Assembly (NCBI GenBank): GCA_964580575.1
Contig: CAZOLJ010000151.1
Coordinates: 1-6,005 of the forward strand
Length of the DNA stretch: 6,005 nucleotides
Source: CAVPDE01 sp964580575
GTDB lineage: Bacteria; Desulfobacterota; DSM-4660; Desulfatiglandales; HGW-15
Direction of reading: 5' to 3'
Part shown: piece after piece, positions 1-5,952 of the stretch
How positions within the stretch are numbered: position 1 is the first letter of the stretch
How the letters are laid out: each line of letters starts with the position of its first letter
Made by a program: the position numbers and the translations under genes
The notes under the pieces: generated by a model
The model's database searches: none
Told to the model about the DNA's origin: nothing
Seen by the model: only the letters and a program-made list of their open reading frames with translations

Positions 1-919
1 ATCGCCGGGCAAGCTGGGTTTGGCTGATGCCCAATTGCGTGGTGGCCCAGTAACATATAAGACTCCGAGCCTCCACCCTTTGCCTGGACTTGCCTGTTTC
101 CAAGATCGCCTGGGATGACATCCCCAGCCATTGAGCTACCCACTCGATGAGATGGTCGAGATCATACCCCTGAGCAGCAAGGCGATACTTCTTGTCGAAG
201 GTTTCCTGTGCCTCTGCAAGGACCTGGGCTACAAAGTCTCCGTTTCCCAAGATGCGTTCATCGCCTTTCTGGTAACTGCCCGCAGCCCGCAATGCCTTGA
301 CTCCAGTCCAGCCTCCTTGGCTGCGTAAAAGACCACCGCCGATCAGGTCAGGCCTTTTCCCCTGCTCTATCCCTTCCTCCACAAATTGCAGATACTTTCG
401 CTTGGCCGTGGCGCGCCTCGGTGAAAATAGGCGAAGGACATAGTCCGCGTTCTGCCAACCTCTTCTCTCTCGCCCTAGGATGACACTGTGCCCCCCGTAG
501 GGATATGCCGAAAGCTCTTCATAATTCCTCACCAATCTTGCCCGCAAAGGATTCAGATGGATGTACCGGACCAGTTCCAGCAGGTAAGGGTCCTCCTCAC
601 ACAGGATGGACTTGTAGCGGTTCTGGAAAAGATGGCCGCAGCGATGGTGGCGGAGGTTATAGCTGACGGCGTATCCCGTCAGGAGCCGCTGCATCACGGA
701 GGCCAGAGGGGCTGCGCCGGTTCTTAGCAAGAGATGAAAGTGATTGGGAACCAAGGCCCAAGCATAGCAGGAGGTCTTGGTTTTGACGAGAATTTCCCCG
801 AGGCGATGGATAAAATCTTCCCGGTCGGCATCGCTCAGAAAGATCTGCTTCCTGGCGATTCCGCGTCCGATGACATGATGCAGTGCGTCGGTGGCGTCTA
901 TCCTTGCTTTTCTGGGCAT
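1..919 (-). CDS. RAYT-like Y1/HUH transposase with DnaA-type C-terminal domain (3' end outside window)
   Basis: An uninterrupted frame of 306 codons runs leftwards from the ATG at 919 and leaves the window still open. Residues 1-145 match the Y1 transposase (TnpA_REP) pattern. The HUH metal-binding motif is NHFHLLL with H60 and H62, and the probable catalytic tyrosine is Y119 in RYIHLNPLRARLV. RAYTs of this family cut and join single-stranded DNA at REP-type hairpins. Residues about 252-306 resemble DnaA domain IV, the double-stranded DNA-binding helix-turn-helix, including the run KSRQRVEARSLICYWATTQL. This fusion occurs in a subset of RAYT-like proteins. An in-frame TAA lies four codons upstream, so the ATG is the only likely start. 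A GGAGGAG sequence lies upstream but about 17 bases away, which is too far to be ideal. All key residues in the visible part are intact. A second, broken copy of its 5' end lies at 5704-5940 on the opposite strand. Confidence 0.88.
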   Translation of the reverse strand, partial: MPRKARIDATDALHHVIGRGIARKQIFLSDADREDFIHRLGEILVKTKTSCYAWALVPNHFHLLLRTGAAPLASVMQRLLTGYAVSYNLRHHRCGHLFQNRYKSILCEEDPYLLELVRYIHLNPLRARLVRNYEELSAYPYGGHSVILGRERRGWQNADYVLRLFSPRRATAKRKYLQFVEEGIEQGKRPDLIGGGLLRSQGGWTGVKALRAAGSYQKGDERILGNGDFVAQVLAEAQETFDKKYRLAAQGYDLDHLIEWVAQWLGMSSQAILETGKSRQRVEARSLICYWATTQLGISQTQLARR

Positions 920-976
920 GCCCGCCTTTTAGCAGACTCCTCCAAGGAAGTAAAGTAATAATATAATGTACGTCCC
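740..976 (-). repeat. Left arm of 237-bp inverted repeat (RAYT leader plus first 60 codons)
   Basis: Read on the - strand, this segment aligns without gaps to 5704-5940 on the + strand. It comprises 57 leader bases and the first 60 RAYT codons. By hand I count about 207 of 237 identical positions: 161/180 in the coding part and 46/57 in the leader. The two arms point outward, so their leader ends face each other across the three ATPase genes. Confidence 0.85.
960..976 (-). promoter_or_regulatory. Conserved RAYT leader edge
   Basis: The outermost leader bases, read on the - strand as GGGACGTACATTATATT, recur exactly at 5704-5720 on the + strand, at the same distance from the RAYT start codon. 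This is the best conserved part of the leader, while the bases nearer the ATG have diverged. It could be the element boundary recognised by the transposase or part of the RAYT promoter. The sequence does not decide between them. Confidence 0.4.
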
Positions 977-981
977 CTTTT

Positions 982-1161
982 TCACCAAGAATCTGCAGGC
1001 AATTTGAGGGCCTGCGCGATAGGGGGCCACTCCTGGTAAGCGCCGAATATCTTCCCACATTCGCTTTTCTCTTCAGCATATGCTTGATGGTTTCGTAAGA
1101 AGTCGGGAAGGGCGTCCCCGTTCATGGTTCTATACATCACCATGAACAGAAAATCAGGCAC
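982..1161 (-). CDS. Weak small ORF, possible gene remnant
   Basis: A GTG-started frame of 59 codons ends in TGA at 982-984, just beyond the conserved RAYT leader. An internal ATG at 1125 would give 47 residues. The end, with KIFGAYQEWPPIAQALKLPA, has a protein-like composition, but I recognise no family. There is no ribosome-binding site near the GTG and an in-frame TAA lies immediately before it. It may be the tail of a gene cut by the RAYT insertion, or chance. An alternative - strand frame at 1137-1352 overlaps it and is no more convincing. Confidence 0.2.
   Translation of the reverse strand: MPDFLFMVMYRTMNGDALPDFLRNHQAYAEEKSECGKIFGAYQEWPPIAQALKLPADSW
995..1015. repeat. Small hairpin beside the RAYT leader
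   Basis: GCAGGC at 995-1000 pairs with GCCTGC at 1010-1015 around a 9-base loop. It lies about 20 bases outside the conserved RAYT leader. RAYTs act on REP-type hairpins, so it is a candidate substrate, but it is short and no second copy stands at the right end. Confidence 0.25.
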
Positions 1162-1339
1162 TTAGCGTTCACAGCCGCCATGCGAGCTGGCAACGCCTTC
1201 GTCCACCGCAATCCTCTTGCCCTCAACGTGATGTGCCCATGTTTTTCAAGACTTGATCCGGCCATGTCGCTGCTGGCGATGCGGATTTCATTACCGCAAA
1301 TTGCTGATTCAATATGGCCAATTTCCCCCGTGCCTGCGG
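1016..1339. other. Intergenic stretch without a recognisable gene
   Basis: About 320 bases hold no frame that I can assign apart from the weak ORF at 982-1161. One perfect 8-base inverted repeat is present, GTTCATGG at 1120-1127 and CCATGAAC at 1140-1147, around a 12-base loop. A 12-base sequence at 1229-1240 recurs at 4318-4329. The stretch looks like eroded sequence between the transposase and the first ATPase. Confidence 0.5.
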
Positions 1340-1360
1340 ATTGAAACTTCAACTTTCAAT
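1340..1360. promoter_or_regulatory. Candidate operator upstream of ATPase 1
   Basis: ATTGAAA at 1340-1346 and TTTCAAT at 1354-1360 form a perfect 7-base inverted repeat with a 7-base spacer. The right arm ends one base before the -35 box. This position suits a repressor or activator site. The ATPase's own helix-turn-helix is one possible reader, but nothing in the sequence proves that. Confidence 0.4.
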
Positions 1361-1389
1361 TTGACAAAGGAGCGTTTTAAGTCTATACT
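1361..1389 (+). promoter_or_regulatory. Sigma70-type promoter of ATPase 1, leaderless geometry
   Basis: TTGACA at 1361-1366 and TATACT at 1384-1389 are separated by exactly 17 bases. The -35 matches consensus fully and the -10 matches at five of six positions. Transcription should start about seven bases after the -10 box, which is at or beside the A of the ATG at 1396. No Shine-Dalgarno sequence lies in the six bases between, so the mRNA is expected to be leaderless. Confidence 0.8.
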
Positions 1390-1395
1390 TCCGCC

Positions 1396-2625
1396 ATGAT
1401 TCAACGTACTTTATCACAGAAGCTATCGTCTCTCGCCGGGCAGTTTCCCGTGGTGACAATTACTGGGCCCCGCCAATCGGGTAAGACCACCCTAACCAGG
1501 ATGGTGTTTACGGATCATGAATACGTCAGCCTGGAAGAACCTCACGAAAGGGAATTCGCGCTTTCTGACCCCCGTGGTTTTCTGAGGCGATACAAAGGCG
1601 GTGTGATTCTCGATGAAATTCAGAGGGCACCTGGCCTGCTTTCTTACCTGCAGGGAATCGTTGATGACGGTGTTGAGAGTGGTAAATTTATCCTAACCGG
1701 ATCGCAGCAATTCCACCTGTCCGCAAAGGTCAGCCCAACCCTGGCGGGTCGCACCGCCATTGTTCATCTTTTGCCATTCAGTCTCGACGAATTGCTGGGC
1801 TTGCCGTCGCGGGACCCCTGGGAATGGAACGGTCTTCCGGAACGAAGGGAAACGCCGGCTTTCGATTTCGAAACCATGCTGTACCGGGGGTTCTATCCCC
1901 GTATTCATGATCAGGGGTTGGCGCCCCAGGACTGGCTTGCCGGTTATTATCAGACGTATGTGGAACGAGATGTACGGGCGGTGTCCAACATTGGCAATTT
2001 GGAAATATTTCAACGTTTTGTCAGGCTATGCGCCGGTCGTACAGGACAATTGTTGAATCTTTCGTCCCTTGCCGCCGATTGCGGCATCTCTCATACCACG
2101 GCAAGACAGTGGATTTCAATTCTTCAGGCCGGATTTATCATTTATCTGTTGCCGCCGCACTTTAACAATTTCTCCAAAAGAATCATCAAGAGTCCTAAAC
2201 TCTACTTTCTCGATACCGGGCTTTTGTGCTATCTCCTCCGTATCCGCGAACCTGCCGATTTGACCGATCACGCCCTGCGAGGGGCTGTCTTTGAAACATA
2301 TGTTGTTTCCGAACTCTTCAAGGCCTTTGCCCATAGGGGTGAAACACCGCCGCTCTATTTCTGGCGGGATCGGACTGGTCATGAAGTTGATGTACTTATT
2401 GATACAGGGAAACAACTTATTCCCGTTGAAATCAAGTCGGGAAAAACATTAAGCGGTTCCTTATTTGAAGGTCTTCGTTATTTTATGGCGCTGGGGTCAA
2501 AGGTTGCCCGGACTGGTGTGATGATCCACGGTGGAGATGATCTGTATGAGCGGGACAGTTTCATAGTTCTCCCCTGGTTTCAGGTCACATCGAAATGTTG
2601 TTATCCGGCAATCGAGCTTCAGTAA
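1396..2625 (+). CDS. AAA+ ATPase 1, AAA_14/DUF4143 family (COG1373)
   Basis: This 409-residue protein has the full COG1373 layout. Walker A is GPRQSGKT at 24-31. Walker B is VILDE at 70-74. A sensor-like ILTGS lies at 99-103, followed by a conserved LAGR stretch. A winged-helix-like segment with LAADCGISHTTARQWISILQ lies in the middle. The C-terminal DUF4143 part resembles a PD-(D/E)XK nuclease fold: GHEVD gives D332, and VEIKSGK gives E345 and K347. The family is ATP-binding, presumably cytoplasmic, and its biological role and any nuclease activity are not established. The length is normal. The ATG is supported by the promoter position and by the MIQRTL start, which is close to the family's usual beginning. 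It is closer to ATPase 3 than to ATPase 2 in the shared RIIKSPKLYFLDTGL region. No partner gene is co-transcribed. Confidence 0.92.
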   Translation: MIQRTLSQKLSSLAGQFPVVTITGPRQSGKTTLTRMVFTDHEYVSLEEPHEREFALSDPRGFLRRYKGGVILDEIQRAPGLLSYLQGIVDDGVESGKFILTGSQQFHLSAKVSPTLAGRTAIVHLLPFSLDELLGLPSRDPWEWNGLPERRETPAFDFETMLYRGFYPRIHDQGLAPQDWLAGYYQTYVERDVRAVSNIGNLEIFQRFVRLCAGRTGQLLNLSSLAADCGISHTTARQWISILQAGFIIYLLPPHFNNFSKRIIKSPKLYFLDTGLLCYLLRIREPADLTDHALRGAVFETYVVSELFKAFAHRGETPPLYFWRDRTGHEVDVLIDTGKQLIPVEIKSGKTLSGSLFEGLRYFMALGSKVARTGVMIHGGDDLYERDSFIVLPWFQVTSKCCYPAIELQ

Positions 2626-2834
2626 TTGTGGGATTGGATAAAAAGTATTCCGAAGGACATGAGATACCACGTTGAAATCAGGACAAAGCCCCTGCTCTCA
2701 AAACCCTTTTTCCAGGTGGGGATAAGTCCACCTCCGGCGGATAGACCTCGCCCCGACAAGGGCAAATCCCCCCTTGCCTCCATAAGCCTTGCTTGATTGA
2801 GAAATTCGAGTCGTGAAGACCCCAAAATTTGCTT
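2626..2834. other. Spacer between ATPases 1 and 2 with small hairpins
   Basis: No gene is supported here. Two short REP-like hairpins are visible. TCCACC and GGCGGA at 2727-2741 form a stem with one G-T pair and a 3-base loop. CAAGGG at 2757-2762 and CCCTTG at 2771-2776 surround 8 bases. The gene 1 frame stays open for 56 codons beyond its stop, to TGA at 2794-2796, but the translation resembles no family extension. No clear terminator with a T-run follows gene 1. Confidence 0.45.
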
Positions 2835-2880
2835 TTACCACGAAATTCCACTTTGACGTGGCTGATTTTCTTGGTAAGGT
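2835..2880 (+). promoter_or_regulatory. Candidate promoter and dyad of ATPase 2
   Basis: TTGACG at 2853-2858 and TAAGGT at 2875-2880 are 16 bases apart. The -10-like box ends seven bases before the ATG at 2887, the same distance as in ATPase 1. Around it are CCACG at 2838-2842 with CGTGG at 2857-2861, and TTACCA at 2835-2840 with TGGTAA at 2872-2877, which could be operator arms. The reading is ambiguous because AAGGTGG at 2876-2882 could instead be a ribosome-binding site with a short 4-base spacing. Confidence 0.35.
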
Positions 2881-2886
2881 GGGGTC

Positions 2887-4038
2887 ATGATTTCAAGACC
2901 TGCGATTACAACTGCTATTCAGACCGCTTTGGAGCGTAGCCGCACCGTTGCGCTCACTGGTCCACGCCAATGCGGCAAAACCACGCTCGCACGCCAATTC
3001 GTCCCACCCGATTCGCTCAATTATTTTGACCTTGAAGACCCCGTGAGTCTGGCGCGGCTCGCCGAACCAATGACCGCGCTTCGCGATCTGCGCGGGTTGG
3101 TCGTGATCGATGAAATCCAACGCGCGCCCGCGCTCTTCCCCGTCCTGCGCGTTCTCTCGGATCGCCAACCTCTGCCAGCAAAGTTTCTGATCCTCGGCAG
3201 CGCATCGCCCGAACTCTTGCAACGTTCTTCCGAGACACTCGCGGGGCGCATCGAGACCATCCCCCTCGGCGGATTCAGTTTAGCCGAAGTCGGCACACCC
3301 TCGCTGGCGCAACATTGGTTACGCGGCGGCTTCCCATTGTCCTTTCTCGCGCTATCCGAGGCGGACAGTCTGGCGTGGCGCAAGAATTTCGTTCAAACAT
3401 TTCTGGAACGTGATCTGCCGCAACTCGGCGTGCGGATTCCCGCGACGACCTTGCTGCGCTTTTGGACGATGCTGGCGCACTATCACGGACAAATTTGGAA
3501 CGCCGCCGAATTTGCGCGCGCGCTCGGCATCGGCGAGACGACCACCCGTCGCTACCTCGATCTGATGGAGGGCGTGTTTATGGCGCGTCAATTGCAGCCG
3601 TGGCACGCGAACATCAAAAAGCGCCAAGTCAAATCGCCCAAAATCTATTTGCGCGATTCGGGATTGCTCCATCATTTGCTCGGCATTCGTTCGCCGGTGG
3701 AATTGCAAACACATCCCAAGGTCGGCGCGTCCTGGGAGGGCTATGCTATCGAAGAAATTTTCAAAGCTGTCGCGCCGGACGAAGCTTTTTTTTGGGCGAC
3801 GCACAACGGCGCAGAATTGGATTTGGTCTTGCTCAAGCACGGTCACAAGTTCGGCGTCGAGTGCAAGCGCGTGGATGCGCCGCGCCTCACCCCTTCGATG
3901 CGAACCGCGCTGGACGATCTGCAACTCGATCAGATCGCCGTGATCTATCCTGGTGATCGTCGCTATCCCCTTGCTGAGCGCATTACCGCCGTGCCACTCG
4001 AAGCGGTGAGCGCCACCCAACCCTTGTTCCCAACCTAA
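2887..4038 (+). CDS. AAA+ ATPase 2, AAA_14/DUF4143 family, divergent subgroup
   Basis: This 383-residue protein shares the architecture of its neighbours but belongs to a different branch of the family. Walker A is GPRQCGKT at 25-32. Walker B is LVVIDE at 71-76. A sensor-like LILGSAS lies at 101-107. A winged-helix-like segment contains ARALGIGETTTRRYLDLM. The C-terminus has WEGYAIEEI, FFWATHNGAELD (E310, D312) and VECKR (E325, K327), the PD-(D/E)XK-like signature. It should bind and hydrolyse ATP in the cytoplasm. Substrate and role are unknown. The start MISRPAI fits the family. Base use differs visibly from its neighbours, with many CG-rich runs, as around 3060-3160 and 3500-3530. That composition produces long antisense open frames and suggests separate acquisition. 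There is an independent candidate promoter and no overlap with the other genes. Confidence 0.92.
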   Translation: MISRPAITTAIQTALERSRTVALTGPRQCGKTTLARQFVPPDSLNYFDLEDPVSLARLAEPMTALRDLRGLVVIDEIQRAPALFPVLRVLSDRQPLPAKFLILGSASPELLQRSSETLAGRIETIPLGGFSLAEVGTPSLAQHWLRGGFPLSFLALSEADSLAWRKNFVQTFLERDLPQLGVRIPATTLLRFWTMLAHYHGQIWNAAEFARALGIGETTTRRYLDLMEGVFMARQLQPWHANIKKRQVKSPKIYLRDSGLLHHLLGIRSPVELQTHPKVGASWEGYAIEEIFKAVAPDEAFFWATHNGAELDLVLLKHGHKFGVECKRVDAPRLTPSMRTALDDLQLDQIAVIYPGDRRYPLAERITAVPLEAVSATQPLFPT

Positions 4039-4170
4039 ACCGACCCAGTCGCACGTGTGCGATTCAAAGCTTCTGGAACATCGTGTCGGTGCAGGTTCCG
4101 CGCTACGAATTTTAAACATCTGGACCTCAGCGAGGCAACCCTGGCCAGGCTGAAGACTGAAGGGCAATAA
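4039..4170 (+). other. In-frame open extension after ATPase 2, possible gene remnant
   Basis: After the ATPase 2 stop the same frame stays open for 43 codons to a TAA at 4168-4170. The end of its translation, FKHLDLSEATLARLKTEGQ, looks protein-like and helical. ATPase 2 already has normal family length without it, so it is more likely the tail of an unrelated, lost gene than part of the ATPase. I recognise no family, and no start codon with a ribosome-binding site is convincing. Confidence 0.2.
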
Positions 4171-4191
4171 TGATCATCCATGACACACTCA

Positions 4192-4228
4192 CCTGCCAAC
4201 CTGCCCGCCGCGGCGGCGCAGGCAGGCG
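4192..4228. repeat. GC-rich REP-like hairpin A
   Basis: CCGCCG and CGGCGG at 4205-4216 form a perfect core. The stem continues with CCTGC at 4200-4204 and GCAGG at 4218-4222 across one bulged base. Further CCTGCC and GGCAGG motifs lie outside. It shares GCGCAGGCAGG with hairpin B about 45 bases downstream, so the two are probably copies of one palindromic intergenic repeat. Confidence 0.6.
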
Positions 4229-4260
4229 TATCCAAACGATCTTGGCTTTGTGTGATCACG

Positions 4261-4301
4261 CACCTGCCTGCCGAAGCCTCGGCGCAGGCAGGTGTCTTTT
4301 C
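4261..4301. terminator. REP-like hairpin B, possible terminator
   Basis: CACCTGCCTG at 4261-4270 pairs perfectly with CAGGCAGGTG at 4285-4294. An inner CCGA/TCGG stem, an AGCC loop and a 2-base bulge complete a very stable hairpin. TCTTTTCC follows on the + strand, so the structure could stop transcription coming from ATPase 2. The T-run is short and the gene end is over 220 bases away, so a repeat of the same kind as hairpin A is an equally good reading. Confidence 0.45.
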
Positions 4302-4347
4302 CTTCAGTCTATCTACCTGATGTGCCCATTTCTTTCTTGACCCACAA

Positions 4348-4372
4348 GGCCGGAATTCCCTACACTCCGGCC
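4348..4372. repeat. Hairpin upstream of ATPase 3
   Basis: GGCCGGA at 4348-4354 and TCCGGCC at 4366-4372 form a perfect 7-base stem around an 11-base loop. It follows shortly after the sequence TGATGTGCCCAT at 4318-4329, which also occurs at 1229-1240. It may belong to a decayed mobile element end. No T-run follows, so a terminator is unlikely. Confidence 0.4.
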
Positions 4373-4457
4373 CAGTGAAACCGAGTTCTTATCACCTTAT
4401 CACCTCAGATAAAGAGACGAAGGGTTGAGGGGATTGCCATCTCGTGTGAGATTTCTA

Positions 4458-4488
4458 TTGCATAATTTGCATTGTTATTGCATATTAT
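4458..4488 (+). promoter_or_regulatory. Promoter region of ATPase 3 with three TTGCAT repeats
   Basis: TTGCAT occurs three times in the same direction, at 4458-4463, 4467-4472 and 4478-4483. TATTAT at 4483-4488 is a good -10 box and ends four bases before the ATG at 4493. The first TTGCAT could serve as a -35 box, 19 bases upstream of it. Alternatively CATATT at 4481-4486 gives a 17-base spacer and a weaker box. No Shine-Dalgarno sequence precedes the ATG, so a leaderless or nearly leaderless transcript is likely. The repeats may also be an operator. Confidence 0.45.
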
Positions 4489-4492
4489 CTGC

Positions 4493-5665
4493 ATGTGGAT
4501 ACCCAGGCATTGTGAAAAGCTCATCCTGCGCATGTCAAGACAGTTCCCCGCTGTGCTGGTGAGTGGCACCCGGCAGGCAGGGAAAACGTCAATCTTACGC
4601 CACCTCTTTCCGCATGCCTCGTTCCTCAGCCTTGATCTTCCCGTCAACGCGGAAGCCGCCTGCTCAGCGCCGGAGCAACTTCTCGATCAGCATCCGGAAC
4701 CAGTGATCATCGACGAAATTCAGTATGCTCCCACTTTGCTTCGCCATATCAAGTATCGGATCGACAAAGATCGTTCTCCGGGGCGATACCTGCTGACGGG
4801 ATCGCAGGTCTTTCCCCTCATGCAGGGCGTCTCGGAAAGCCTGGCGGGCAGATGCGCGATCTTAAACCTGTATACCCTGTCGAGAGCCGAACTGCTCGAT
4901 GCTGGCAAGGCGATTGGTGAGGGATCGTATGTTTTCCTTGGCGGATATCCTGAACTGCATGTGGGGATGGATGCAGAATTGTGGTTTCCTGCATATGTTG
5001 CAACCTACCTGGAGAGGGATGTGCGCAATATCCTGCGGGTGGTCGATTTGCAGGATTTTAACCGGTTTATTCGAGCTTGTGCGCTCCGGTCGTCCCAGGT
5101 TCTCAACTACTCCGACCTCGCCAGGGATACGGGGATTGCCCCTAACACGGCTCGCAAATGGCTGGGTCTTCTGCAAACCTCAGCCGTCGTCACCTTGATT
5201 GAAACGTATTATGGAAATCGAACCAAACGGTTGATCAAATCTCCTAAACTTGTTTTCCTGGACACGGGCCTGGCGGTATTTCTAGCCGGGTTTCGTGCCG
5301 AGGAGGACCTCTTTAATTCGTCTCTCGCAGGCCCTATTTGGGAGTCCTACGTATTCGGACAGATATTGAGGCATGCCGGTTCCCGGGGAGAGTCCACAAC
5401 CATCAACTATTGGCGAACCGCTAACGGGCCGGAGGTGGATCTGGTCTTGGACCAGGGCGGTGGAAGGTTTGTCGCTATCGAGTGTAAACTGAAAGAGCGC
5501 CCTGATATTGCGGATTCTGCCGGCCTGAGGGCTCTGGATGAGGCGGAAAAGGGGCGCATCAAGAAGAAGTTCATCGTATGCCGCACGAAAGCGACCTACA
5601 AACTCTCCGATGGGACTTGGGTCGTGAATGTATCGGAACTGCTGAAAAACCTGAAGAGCGACTAG
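4493..5665 (+). CDS. AAA+ ATPase 3, AAA_14/DUF4143 family (COG1373)
   Basis: This 390-residue protein is the third family member here and resembles ATPase 1 most. I chose the ATG at 4493 because MWIPRHCEK matches the family's common M-x-IPR start. A TTG at 4472 would add seven residues but lies inside the promoter. Walker A is GTRQAGKT at 25-32, with T26 where proline is usual. Walker B is VIIDE at 71-75. A sensor-like LLTGSQ follows, then LAGR. A winged-helix-like segment includes LARDTGIAPNTARKWLGLLQ. The C-terminus has WESYVFGQI, NYWRTANGPEVD (D316) and IECK (E330, K332), the PD-(D/E)XK-like motifs. It should be a soluble ATP-binding protein. Whether it cuts DNA is unknown. It ends 39 bases before the right RAYT leader begins. 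Confidence 0.92.
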   Translation: MWIPRHCEKLILRMSRQFPAVLVSGTRQAGKTSILRHLFPHASFLSLDLPVNAEAACSAPEQLLDQHPEPVIIDEIQYAPTLLRHIKYRIDKDRSPGRYLLTGSQVFPLMQGVSESLAGRCAILNLYTLSRAELLDAGKAIGEGSYVFLGGYPELHVGMDAELWFPAYVATYLERDVRNILRVVDLQDFNRFIRACALRSSQVLNYSDLARDTGIAPNTARKWLGLLQTSAVVTLIETYYGNRTKRLIKSPKLVFLDTGLAVFLAGFRAEEDLFNSSLAGPIWESYVFGQILRHAGSRGESTTINYWRTANGPEVDLVLDQGGGRFVAIECKLKERPDIADSAGLRALDEAEKGRIKKKFIVCRTKATYKLSDGTWVVNVSELLKNLKSD

Positions 5666-5703
5666 CGCCTCAGAGCGGTGCCTCGAAATGCCGGGGGGGG
5701 AAA

Positions 5704-5940
5704 GGGACGTACATTATATTGTTATTTGGCTTTCTCTGAGGAATCTGCTAGCAAGCGGGCATGCCGAGAAAAGCCAGTATAGACGCCACCGACGCACTGC
5801 ATCACGTCATGGGAGGCGGAATCGCCAGGAAGCAGATCTTTCTGAGCGATGCCGACCGGGAGGGTGTTCTCCATCGCCTCGGGGAGATTCTCATCAAAAC
5901 CAAGACCTCCTGCTATGCCCGGGCCTTTTTGTCCAATCAT
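5704..5940 (+). repeat. Right arm of 237-bp inverted repeat (RAYT leader plus 60 codons)
   Basis: This segment is the counterpart of 740-976 on the opposite strand, about 87 % identical and gapless by hand count. The leader edge at 5704-5720 is identical to the left one and is preceded by a run of eight G at 5693-5700. Confidence 0.85.
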
Positions 5941-5952
5941 GCCTTATGTTGA
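5761..5952 (+). pseudogene. Truncated RAYT-like transposase, 5' fragment
   Basis: The 63 residues align with residues 1-60 of the RAYT at 919-1, with 49 of 60 identical. The match stops at the HUH motif: PNHFHLLL has become SNHALC followed by TGA at 5950-5952. The second histidine, the tyrosine and the DnaA-like tail are all missing, so it cannot be an active transposase. Within the remaining part, GRG has become GGG and several core residues are changed (W54R, V57L, P58S), which points to relaxed selection. An in-frame TAG just upstream makes the ATG the only start. The stop lies in a palindrome shared with the fragment on the other strand. Confidence 0.85.

Noticed and set aside
488..958. 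+ strand frames of 79 and 74 codons
   Set aside because: They are antisense to the RAYT at 919-1, which shows HUH and tyrosine motifs in the other direction.
657..1079. 140-codon - strand frame starting upstream of the RAYT
   Set aside because: It overlaps the RAYT in another frame, and its similarity to the frame at 5688-5963 only reflects the duplicated RAYT DNA.
2619..2825. 68-codon - strand frame between ATPases 1 and 2
   Set aside because: It runs through the two hairpins of the spacer and over the end of ATPase 1. No start signal or family was seen, so repeat-derived sequence is more likely.
3352..4167. 271-codon open frame on the - strand
   Set aside because: It lies antisense to ATPase 2, whose motifs are certain. 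The CG-rich codons of that gene suppress stops on the other strand. The translation shows no domain.
4472..4492. TTG start for ATPase 3, seven residues earlier
   Set aside because: It falls within the TTGCAT/-10 region, has no ribosome-binding site, and the ATG at 4493 gives the family-like M-x-IPR start.
5666..5703. Terminator after ATPase 3
   Set aside because: The short stretch has two GCCTC direct repeats and a G-run, but no stem with a following T-run.
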